A program made the translations under genes and the position numbers. Shown in pieces: positions 39,301-47,300 of a stretch of DNA of 64,000 nt. The notes under the pieces are model-generated. The model ran no database searches. It saw nothing but the letters and a program-made list of their open reading frames with translations, and was not told the DNA's origin. Source of the stretch: Owenia fusiformis (lineage: Eukaryota; Annelida; Polychaeta; Sabellida; Oweniidae); assembly GCA_903813345.2 (NCBI GenBank), contig CAIIXF020000012.1, positions 9,694,432-9,758,431 on the forward strand, in the 5' to 3' direction. The stretch's first letter is position 1. Every line of letters starts with the position of its first letter.

Positions 39301-39355
39301 AAGTGACCAAACATAGAGTTAATAAGTTAATAAAGTAAGTAATTGATAAACACAT
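9338..39355 (-). CDS. LDLa-containing macroglobulin/TEP protein without thioester (Mcr/CD109-like)
   Basis: 34 exons, 5' to 3': 39237-39355, 38567-38756, 35883-36051, 34030-34152, 31725-31798, 29654-29693, 29431-29515, 28710-28806, 26671-26901, 25815-26003, 25329-25442, 25062-25124, 24735-24920, 24130-24279, 23807-23944, 23268-23316, 21708-21821, 21160-21286, 20729-20846, 18961-19074, 18195-18317, 17651-17779, 15782-15953, 15376-15564, 14556-14634, 14074-14347, 13051-13225, 12025-12266, 11331-11492, 11048-11110, 10545-10693, 10154-10328, 9737-9842, 9338-9555. They total 4746 bases and join in phase to 1581 residues. Order: signal peptide (residues 1-22, MCLSITYFINLLTLCLV...), MG domains including the LDLENEGERTLELQ, FRVIPVKPNLMP and KRWLG motifs, an LDLa module (about 673-711), thioester domain (about 972-1345) with CGAFMESGPLYFRPM and WLTAHF motifs, receptor-binding domain, EYYEP, then a Cys-rich end (CQVCGSFQCPYCPFY) and a hydrophobic tail that could be a GPI signal or a membrane segment. 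The thioester is lost. In the family such proteins act outside the cell in innate immunity; Drosophila Mcr also works in septate junctions. Mcr-like is favoured over CD109 because of the LDLa and the missing thioester. Confidence 0.92.
12650..13043. mobile_element. Truncated relative of the 8426-9202 MITE
   Basis: The right end (ACCAAACTTGTGGAGGGGAGTG, ending at 13043) and inner blocks (for example GATTTGCCCCGAACCCACCA and GGAAATAAAGTCAAATTAC) match the 8426-9202 element. The left terminus was not found, so the left boundary is approximate. Its right end is 5 bases from the splice donor of the TEP exon at 13051-13225. Confidence 0.65.
13658..14051. mobile_element. MITE with AAAGGACGATTCTCGG termini, copy 1
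   Basis: Inverted ends AAAGGACGATTCTCGGTTTG at 13658 and the complement ending CCGAGAATCGTCCTTT at 14051 bound 394 bp in a TEP intron, 22 bases from the exon at 14074-14347. The inside is a near-repeat of two modules, each with AATATTACCCAAATTAAA and CAAAAGARGAC. No protein is coded. A second copy lies at 50480-50846. Confidence 0.85.
14641..15375. other. TEP intron with degenerate repeat sequence
   Basis: No coding exon. About 14840-15045 is a low-complexity GGCC/GGGCC-rich stretch ending in a C10 run and TGGATCCGCCAGTG, resembling the end of a decayed repeat. I could not assign it to a family. Confidence 0.3.
15482..15496 (-). other. Position of the lost thioester motif (GHMES instead of GCGEQ)
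   Basis: In exon 15376-15564 the family-conserved flanks are present: GDVIGP upstream and YLKYFKATDQLT downstream (canonical GDxxGP and YxLxYLxATNQLT). At the spacing where thioester proteins have GCGEQ, this protein reads GHMES (residues 995-999), so both the Cys and the Gln that form the bond are gone. Confidence 0.85.
16597..17599. mobile_element. Tc1/mariner-type element, 1.0 kb, TA target site
   Basis: Ends are TAGGGTGTCTCAAAAAATGT at 16597 and the complement ending ...GAGACACCCTG at 17599, with TA on both sides. The inverted ends match at about 26 positions with one substitution. It lies in a TEP intron, 51 bases from the exon at 17651-17779. Confidence 0.88.
16880..17280 (-). pseudogene. 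Decayed mariner-type transposase
   Basis: On the minus strand, fragments resembling a DDE transposase can be read with stops and frame changes, including PPYSPDLT followed shortly by a residual LFSGAI...RTIF, the block that in mariner-like enzymes follows the second catalytic Asp. No intact frame remains. Confidence 0.6.
18836..18910. repeat. AGTACAGT-type simple repeat
   Basis: Irregular repeats of AGTACAGTACA / TACACTAT lie just outside the TEP exon at 18961-19074. No other feature. Confidence 0.55.
19595..20665 (+). mobile_element. Mariner-type element, 1.07 kb, TA target site
   Basis: Inverted ends CGAGGGTTGTCCCATAAGTC at 19595 and its complement ending ...GGGACAACCCTCG at 20665, with TA on each side; the match extends about 40 bases inward. 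It occupies most of the intron between TEP exons 18961-19074 and 20729-20846. Confidence 0.9.
19990..20420 (+). pseudogene. Decayed mariner transposase inside the 19595-20665 element
   Basis: Plus-strand fragments with stops: VKSLRAVVQYHASLRHTPTQ, then GDTSLEDPPRSGRPKS (the linker between helix-turn-helix motifs that is typical of mariner transposases) and, after further stops, LTEEQKRQRVELSQ. Non-functional. Confidence 0.75.
21708..21821 (-). other. Exon encoding the LDL-receptor class A module of the TEP protein
   Basis: The exon is phase 1-1, so it can be inserted or lost without changing frame. It encodes a six-Cys LDLa pattern whose sixth Cys is split over the next intron: CNGTLGWLRCFDGTCYKI, then HHCDGTYHCDDGADEMGC. 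The Ca2+-cage residues (D-G-x-x-x-C-x-D-G-A-D-E) are intact. In Mcr-type proteins an LDLa sits at the bait-region position; here it lies between the MG6 part and the segment preceding the thioester domain. Confidence 0.92.
22584..22684. repeat. Imperfect inverted repeat (foldback)
   Basis: Arms AAGATAAAGCAT...GATAAGAAATAATA and TATTATTTCTTAT...ATGCTTTATC flank a GGCCTTCGGCCTTCGG core, giving a hairpin of roughly 100 bases in the intron between TEP exons 21708-21821 and 23268-23316. Confidence 0.65.
24331..24472. mobile_element. Short MITE-like inverted-repeat element, about 140 bp
   Basis: ACCCCTCCATAAGTT near 24335 and AAACTTATGCAGGGGGT near 24472 form inverted ends similar to, but not the same as, those of the 8426-9202 family. 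The interior is AT-rich and non-coding. Confidence 0.55.
26902..28709. other. TEP intron without further genes
   Basis: No coding exon. A somewhat less AT-rich block at about 27440-28490 has CACGTGAC near both ends (27453 and 28466), possibly an element inserted between two partial copies of the neighbouring exon. I could not identify it. Confidence 0.35.
27215..27260 (-). pseudogene. Fragment copy of the 3' half of TEP exon 28710-28806
   Basis: The stretch matches the end of the exon and its donor: on the minus strand it reads CTGCTCACCAAAGACATTCC followed by TTAT and GTAACA, against CCGCTCATCAAGTACATTCC plus TTAT and GTAAGT in the real exon. Flanking intron bases (CTCATTGCCTTT) match too, so this is a relic of a segmental duplication. 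Confidence 0.65.
28905..28962 (-). pseudogene. Fragment copy of the 5' half of TEP exon 28710-28806
   Basis: On the minus strand this reads ATACTTGCCAAGCTGGCTCC then CTTTGAAGGGAAATGGGAC, nearly the same as the first half of the real exon. The surrounding intron is duplicated as well (ACTGAAGGTC...TAGCTCAG occurs at both ends of the repeat). It ends in CGGCTGAGC without a donor, so it should not be a full exon. Confidence 0.75.
29806..29928. repeat. Near-perfect foldback, arms about 53 bases
   Basis: The arms carry AATAACGTCATTTC...GATATAGTGAAATATTGGACC (29806-29858) and GGTCCAATATTTCACTATATT...GAAATGACGTTATT (29876-29928), separated by a 17-base loop. It lies in the intron upstream of TEP exon 29654-29693. 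Confidence 0.85.
29929..31724. other. TEP intron, non-coding
   Basis: No exon is recognised. Apart from the inverted repeat at 31035-31135, only AT-rich sequence and a G8 run near 30290 are seen. Confidence 0.4.
31035..31135. repeat. Perfect 24-bp inverted repeat with 53-bp loop
   Basis: ATGACCTGAATCGATTGCAAACTT, written as ATGACCTGAATC + GATTGCAAACTT, at 31035-31058 is exactly complemented at 31112-31135. It may be the ends of a very small foldback element. No coding content. Confidence 0.8.
31799..34029. other. TEP intron, nothing recognised
   Basis: 2.2 kb between the exons at 31725-31798 and 34030-34152. No exon, TIR element or tandem array is evident. Confidence 0.4.
34153..35882. other. 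TEP intron, nothing recognised
   Basis: 1.7 kb of AT-rich intron with short unrelated open frames only. Confidence 0.4.
36052..36968 (-). repeat. Nine extra tandem copies of a TEP exon edge with its splice acceptor
   Basis: Upstream (minus strand) of exon 35883-36051 the first 100 or so bases of that exon are repeated at a 101-102 bp period. The landmark TTTGGAATCTG occurs at 36044, 36146, 36248, 36349, 36450, 36552, 36653, 36755, 36857 and 36958. Each unit reads, on the minus strand, a TTTTCAG acceptor, then IPKYVLAGNYSLRVEGKY and SGGSIFWNET. Only the last copy continues into the donor at 35882. Copies of 101 bp shift frame; the 102-bp copies near 36755-36958 read through in frame. I model the real exon as starting at the last acceptor because it joins in phase. 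Confidence 0.9.
37269..37620. repeat. Foldback element with perfect 28-bp ends
   Basis: CATACTTGAGTGGGTTTGGG then GTAGATAT at 37269-37296 is exactly complemented at 37593-37620. The inside holds nested inverted repeats around GGAGCGGGATGGATATAT and CGGGACATATACAATATATC. Non-coding, in the intron before the TEP exon array. Confidence 0.8.
37621..38566. other. TEP intron, nothing recognised
   Basis: AT-rich sequence with no exon or repeat that I can support. Confidence 0.4.
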
Positions 39356-41396
39356 GTTTCTTGATCTATTTGATAGTTCTCTTGAATTTGAGCCCTCTGC
39401 CAATTCAAGTTGCAATAAATATGTCCAACTAACAAAAGTTGATTTCAATCAATACAATTAAACGCTTACAAACATAAATTAGAAATAATTAGATTAAAAA
39501 TCCATTTTTAGCTCTCGACACAGTAGTATCCAATCGTTCGCGCCCCTTCTTAAATGGCTTAACAAAAGTCAAAAAGGTATGTCGGCAAATATACCCTCAT
39601 GATCAGTTCGTAAACAAACTTCACAAACGTGTTTGCGCAAATCAGAATGACAGTCATAATTTGAAGAACAAGTGTATTTAAGACTCAAATATCCCCCCCC
39701 CCCTTCGTATAATGCAAAATATGAATGGGAATAATTTGGCAATTGAATTTAGTCGCAAAGTCACTCTTTACTTAAATGTGAGTCCCGGAAAGTTTGCGAT
39801 ACATTTATTAAAAGACAAGCGTGTCAGTTAGAAAACAACATTGTTGAATAAGTATTAATAATATTTTACTCGTCTATTAGAATCTGGTCCATGTGACTTG
39901 ATGCTTCATTGTTAAAATGTCATTTTACATAACATAAAAACAGGATAACCCGTCATATTTCGAAACAAATATTTCATGGCGCAAAACTTGTGTTTTCTAC
40001 TATGGAAGTCAGTTCAGGTTATGCCACCATATTGCTAAATTAAAAGTGGTGCCATGACGTGACTAGTTGACAATACTCAAAAATTGTCCAAACAAGGCCA
40101 GTTTTTATAAACAACGTACTAATTCTCTCTTACGATGTTTTCCAGATTTTCAGGATAAAATGTTTTTAGAGATCATTCGATTTAAACCCAGTGTAAAAGG
40201 GTAAGAGGTCCTACTTATGGTCCTACTTTCCATTGATTTATATGGTGACCTAAATGCAACTCTTTCCCTTATTATCGTATCCACAATCAGGGCCAGTACG
40301 GGCCTTTAAGAAAGGGGACCATAATCCCTAGGGGACCATAATTTCTTTCACACCAGGCCCAAGGACTACGATTTTAAATGTCTCGGGGTAAATTGAGTTG
40401 TTTATGTGTAGTATAGTTTAGGATAATACATGATTTGCTACATGTTTATATCCACGTGCGCATGATATGAGACTATTAAAGCTGGCAACAATGGGTGAAT
40501 AATACGGAAGCAACACAAGAAACGTGATTTTAAAATAATTCATTACTGCATTATTCCCATCGGCCTCCAAACTTGTCATCTTCTGAAACTAGCCAAGCTT
40601 GAAAGAAATCTTGTCCCCTTCAATACAACTTGATTGATGAATAATGTCATTGACATGAGCTCGAAATCTTCGCCCTTGGCCTTTTTAGATTTTTAAATGA
40701 CCATGAAGTGGATTACAAGGTCAATACTTTTTTAAATGTTGTGAGAACAAACCATGCTAGGCGCTGTTGCAATCACAAGGTCGTGAGTTCAAAGATCTGT
40801 GAGCTCCTTGTGATTATTCATTTGTCTCTTAAGTGTATATGATAAGAGTACAACACATTTGTTATAGTCATCATAATAAAAAACACTAGTATGTACTAGA
40901 TGTATGATATTGACATATACATACAATGAAGACAGATAATGTACAGACACAGCTAGTAGACTGAGATACTGCCAATAGAATATTTTGAACAAACATTTGA
41001 TTTATATTTTTGTCGGATTCATAAACCATATGTTTTTCATTTGTGACCTTTATTACAGTAATTTGAATAGGATGACATGATCTGAAAAGGATTAGATAAG
41101 AGAAAGGATTTTTTGAACTTCGTCAAATTCACATGCATCTCAATAGACCAAAAAGGTTAGGTTGTTCTATTTATAAGGCTAGTATCAGTATTGCAGTTTG
41201 TTTAAAGCTAAAAATTTTCTAAATATAAAGCATTTGATGCCAACTTTTGGTTTTCTTTAGCAATAACCAATATTCATCAACTAAATGTCTGACACCTTGG
41301 CAAAACATATACTTAAAAGTTCTTTAAATTCACAAGCTTTGATGCTTTTTCTATAGATTGATCAAGTGATTTGCTATTGGAAAGTTTGCAGACAAG
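39356..41396. promoter_or_regulatory. Divergent intergenic region between TEP and P450 genes
   Basis: The two start codons face away from each other over 2.0 kb, so promoters of both genes probably lie here. A TATA-like TATTTATAAG at 41168-41177 is 220 bases before the P450 start. CTATAG at 41350-41356 could be the acceptor of a 5' UTR intron. A C10 run lies near 39683. No coding exon is seen. Confidence 0.45.
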
Positions 41397-44300
41397 ATGC
41401 TTGATGAGTTACTTCTAGCCAGTGCAGTGGTATTTTTAACATATCACATATACAAGTACATGGTCAGGAAAACCGTACACCTTCCAGGACCCAGAGGCTT
41501 ACCAATCATTGGAAACATCCATAGCTTTATTCAAGATGGAGGCCCAGTTTGGCAAGTTCAAAAATGGGCAAATAAATATGGTGATACATTCAAAATAAGC
41601 ATTCTTGGTGAAGAAATTGTCATACTGAGTGATTATGATAGTATCTATGAGGCACTGGTAGAAAGATCAAATGATTTTGCTGGAAGGCCTTTCGAAAAAT
41701 CATATGCATTGAAAAAATTGTTTTCTCATGGCATATTCACACAGGATTTTACTCAAAGGTTTGAAGCAAACAAGAAACTAGGATTACGTGGACTCAAACA
41801 GCATGGGGATGGAATCGGTAGAATTGTGAACCTCTCAAATGAAAACATAAGCCAGACAGTAAAGGAGTTTAAAGAAGAAAATGGTCAACCTTTCCAACCT
41901 CATGACAAACTTCAAAATCTGTTATGCCGGATCATTATATGTGTGGTAGGTATAACTTAATGAATCTAAATTGTCAGTTGAACAAGATTTTATATCAAAA
42001 GAATCATAATAAGACAAAATACAGGGTGGTCCAAAAAAAGTGAACCCCTGCAACGGGCCATATTTCCCTTATTATTTGCAGGAATTCCTTCATATTTTCT
42101 CATGTTGTAGAGAAAGGTCTAAAATTTATGTTGGTACCACACATTTTTCTTAGTCTTGAAATTTGCAGAAATTATAAGCCCTAACCAAACATTACTGAAA
42201 TGGATAAAATGTGATTTTCAATATCCGCGATTCTTCAACCCTTCAACACCCTTCCCCTGACATTTTTTAAGCTGCACTGTTAAAGAACTAATATTTTCTG
42301 ACTGTGTTCAATTTTAAATCCTGCACATTATGGATTAAAACTAGCATCCTACCTTTGTTAGTTACAAAGTTATTGTGATCCAAAGAAATGTTCTAAGCTT
42401 CCATAGACGAAAAATATTTTATGAACGCCCTGTACCCCTATATGATCTTGGAATGTCAATATCTTCATAAATCATGGACCAATTCTAATGAAATATGACT
42501 CAAAACATTGAATATTGGATTTTCTTTTGATATTTTAAAGCTTATTGATGAAAGGTTTCTTAGATACCCGGTCAAAAGGGGCAACTTCCTTCCACAATAG
42601 CCCCCCTCTAACTGTTTGTGTAAGTAACATACGCCTCAGCTGTTGAGTGGTAAAAACTGCTTCAAAACGATCAATGAACGTGTGAAATGTGTTTTTTGCT
42701 TAAAAGTGTCCCTTTTGTCATATGGTAGGGTATTAAGCTTGTATCTCTAACTGAAAGCTGTTGAAAGATCATCCAATGTGTTTCAACTATTTCCGTGAAT
42801 CACATTGGTAAAATTTTGCACAATATCTTATTTTCAGACATGTTTGTTAACTCTTGTAATTTCTTCAAAATTTAAGACTGCGAATAAATTATGGCATCAA
42901 CCAAAATTGTAGACCCTTCTCTACAATATGTGATAGTTTGAGCCCATTCATGAAACTATTAAGGAAATTATAGCCTGTTGCAGGGGTCCACTTTTTTTGG
43001 ACCACCCTGTAATTTGCAGATGGAAATATATTCCAAAGGGAAACTATTTTTCATTATTTCTTCAAAATGAGGCAGTCATTCATAATATATACATTCATAT
43101 ACTACTACACAAGACTGTAAAACTTGTCAAATTCAAATGCCATCGGGACCAGCTAAAAGAGTTTGGATAAGGAGGTTCCACATTTCCAGGCTTAAGCATT
43201 CATAATATTCTGCATTTTGATGAAATGTGAACAAATTCTCAATAAATCTTTATGGTACTATATTGACCACACGGTATTCCAATAATTTGAAATAATTATG
43301 ATTCAAATGAATTCATTAAAAATGTTAAAAAGACATTATGAGTGAGACCATTCAACTGTTCAATGTTTTTCCAAATCTTTGGATATAAAAACCAGAACAA
43401 CGGCAACGCCAAAGCGTAGCGAATCCCAACAAACAGAAATGGCTGGCATTTTTACAAACGAAATATATAGCAAATATCATGAAATAACACACATAAGAAA
43501 GGCCACCATTTTCAAAATGGTTGCTCACTAGCCAAGTTGTCATCAGAAGAAGTAATATGCTTTTTTTAGTATTCACATACCAAATATGCACAAAATCACT
43601 TCACTACTTTTCAAGTAAAATACTTTAAAATGGTGGCCATTTTTCAAAATGGCCGCCTCTACCAAAAGTGTCATTAGACAGTGTGCCGTGCTTATAGATA
43701 TTCACATACCAAATATGAACAAAATCGCTCCACCACTTTTCAAGTTACAGTAAAATATGTTAAAATGGCGGGAAATCAGCAAACAGTACGTCACTGACGA
43801 AGGATGTAGTCACATCCGAAAGCTATGAAAAAGTAAAGAAATTTCTCAGGTTAGTTAGAGGAACCTTAAATTATTATTAATGCTATTACAGTTTTACATA
43901 TTGCAACTAAATTACTGTAAATTTCTACCTCCATAGGGTATATGTGTACAAAATATGAACGAAATCGGGCCGACGGTATTTGAGTAATTGTCTGGACGGA
44001 CGGACAGCAGACAGACGGACGTACGTACGTACAGACGGACGGACGGAGGCGTTCCCTATATCCCTCCGAACTTCGTTCGATGGGATAATAAAACAGTGAA
44101 AATATTTGAGCAATTTTGTATGAAACATGTGATATCTTATGAAAAGTGTTCATATCACACATGTTAAATGTTCAAATATGACTGTTCAGTGTTCAAATCA
44201 GGAGGTGTTCACATTTTAAGGTTTCTTTAAAATGGGAGTCAATGAGAGGAAAAAATGGGACTGAAAAAAGTGTTCAAATTGGGATAAGCTCGGATTAACT

Positions 44301-47300
44301 GGGTGTTCAAATATATACAGGTTTCACTGTATGTTATTTAAACAAATATATAACAGCATTCCTTTGATTGCAATATAGCAATGTATACATTGCTTCTCCT
44401 AATTTTCTGCAAGAAAATCCTTTAATTTGATGTTGAATCCATGGTTCATTAGTTGAAGCTTTTCATTACCAATTTCAAATATATCTGAACTTTTCTTTGT
44501 GCCTTCACTTCATCATGGAGAAATCTATGATATAAGCTGAATTGGGGGGAAAAAGACAGGGTGATAGGCTAGGCCTAGGTATGTACATTAACCTCTTGAC
44601 TACCTGGAGTGACGAGATATCTTGTCACCTCAGAAATTACCTTGAAACCAAGGGTGACGGTCAAATCTGTCACAAAATTTTTCACTAAAATTGCTCTTAT
44701 AACAATTTCCATCCAATTTAAACAAAACTTGTTTTAGAATTTGTAGAAATGATCTCCGCCGTCTGATTTTACTAAGTTGAGCATCTAAAGTTGTATATGA
44801 ATGTAGTTAAATATCAAAAAGTGGCAAAAATGAAAAATTATCTGGTTTCAACCGATTTTAGAGACTGGGATTCAAGAGGTTAAAGGCACATTAGGCTTCA
44901 GAGACAATAAAACTGTTCAACATTTTTTTCATTGCTTAAGAGTTGATGTCATGGTCTAACTCATTTCCACTGATTTACGAGTTTTTATGACTTTTTGAAT
45001 CTCACGCCATTGTCAGCTGCTACGCCCCCTAACTTGCCCTGGGAGCATATTTTGTTCAGTGTAATTAAAACTCTGTACATGGTCAGTAGTTCGGTCAATT
45101 TTTTTTCAATCATTTCTTAATTTTTCTGTCTATAATCGATCAATAAACTAGTTTAGGAACAAAGGAACGTTTCAACTTTAGTTAATTACGATGCCTAGAT
45201 AGACAATCAATGCCTAGACACCCAGGACTGCAGCCAATATGGGATAGGATAGTAAATATCCCACCCGAAAGTGACATTGAATCAGATGATGAATAGAATC
45301 TTGGGGAAGCTTTTTCATCCTCAGAGTCAGAGGACGATTCTGACTCAAATTCAATTTTCTCATGTTTTTCAGGAGTATCTTCAACAGAAAGGACTTAAAA
45401 CTATACATGAAAGTCCATTCAAAGTAGTCTATTGAACCTTGAAAAGCCATATATACAACAACTTTCAGCTCATCTTTACTTAGTAGAATTTTTTTTATGA
45501 ATTTGTCTGATATCTGATTGAATATGGTATATATACTTGTGTTGATTGTTTAATTATTACATAATAGATTGGAGATACAATATGTCAAAGTTGTCTGATC
45601 ATGTCCCAAAAGCAATATTCTGTCTGTCACCAAAAATACTTTGAATTAACAATTTTTTTAAGCTGCTTGGTGAAAATACGCCCTATAAAGAGGATGACGG
45701 AGAATTCGCTAGGAAATGGTTAGAGGACTACGATGTGAATTTTAGAGGGCCATTTTTCTATCTTATAGAGATGTTCCCATGGACACGTTACTTTGGCAAC
45801 CCTGTTTATTCAACATTGAATGAAATGATAAAATGCCGTAATAAAACCTTTACTGAGTGGATTGAAAGGTTCAAACATTATAAACAGGTACAATACTTAT
45901 GATATAATATGTACAATAAATAAATATGTAAACTATGTGCATTGATATTTTGGTAAAACTTTATCTTTTACTCCATTAATTTCCCAAGTGTTTCATTGCA
46001 TGTTAAAAAACATGGTGCCCTTTAATGGGTTGGATTCTGGGTGACATTTCAACGTGTGTTATAGGAAAGTGGTGAGAGGACACTCATCGCAGAGTTATTG
46101 GCCGCTAAGGAGGAGGGTACAATAACAGATGATGGTATTTTTGGAATCATGACTGATACTTTCGTTGCAGGTATAAATCCTTTTCATAGTTAGACTAGTT
46201 CTTTAGTGCATTTTTCCACTCTGCAGACCCTGGATTTGGTTTTAACAGGAATCTTCCAATTTACTATCAATTTAAATAGTTCTTGATTATGTTTCATTAG
46301 CTAATAACTTTGATCTATTTTGTGTAACCATAGTACAACTGAAGCAGCTTGATTCAAGAGAAAATTTCAGACCTGCAGAGATGGAACGAGATATGATCAC
46401 ATTGAATTAAATGGTCAAAGAAAAGGAAATATAAGATCTGCAGAGGATGGATGTGTCAATTTAATATTAATCATATACATATACATTGGGTATTTGGTTT
46501 TCATTTTAATAAAAACTGGGAAGAAGAATTTTAAGAATTCAACTTAAGATTCTGAAATATCAATAGTTCTTTTTCACTTTTATGATTTGTGGAAAATAGT
46601 ATATATCAAATGATAAATTCATATTTCATATTTTTACACTTTATAGCGGACCTTTAAAACATACAAAGAAATGTGTATTAGCAGAGCTACAATAATCAAT
46701 CAAAGTTCTAGAAGTGTCAAAGCCCTATAACCAATTATTTATCAGGAATTTTCACAACACGTACAACCACATCCGGATTCCTACTTGCAATGATGAACTT
46801 TCCTGACATTCAAAGTAAGCTCCATGAGGAAATTGGTAACAGGACAACTCATCCCTAAGACAACTCATCCCAAGACAACTCATCCCCAAGACATCTCATC
46901 TCAAGACAACTCATCCCAAGACATCTCATCCCAAGACAACTCATCCCAAGACATCTCATCCCAAGACAACTCATCCCAAGACATCTCATCCCAAGACAAC
47001 TCATCCCACTTTTGAAAGAATGAAAAATATTTAGAGATTTTAGCAGTTAGCACACTACTCATGGAATATTTTTGTTTTTTTATAATATACATTTTTCATG
47101 CTGTATTTTAAACTGACACATTTCATATTTTGTCATGCTGTATTTACTTAATATTTTTGTATTTTGTAGTTGGTTTAGCCTAGTTTTAGTAAATTGTTGT
47201 CGACTGATTGGGATCAAAGTTAAACATGTTCAAATTAATATATACTTTGATAATTAAATCAAAGATCATCAAAGGTGTAGGATTAACTCAGTTAGAATGT

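Larger units (their letters stand above)
43010..45662. other. Remainder of P450 intron 1
   Basis: No P450 exon. Besides the simple repeat at 43991-44048 and the TTAA element at 44588-44883, a short acidic stretch (ESDIESDDE, SSSESEDDSDSNS) can be read at about 45255-45350 on the plus strand. It recalls the acidic start of piggyBac-type transposases but is too short to call. Confidence 0.35.

Noticed and set aside
45200-45420. Acidic ORF resembling the start of a piggyBac transposase
   Set aside because: Short, interrupted by a stop and lacking any catalytic motif; low-complexity acid residues could be chance.
46824-47092. DNSSQDISSQ-type repeat protein
   Set aside because: It is the 15-bp minisatellite read in frame, on both strands and in both arms; no independent gene signal.
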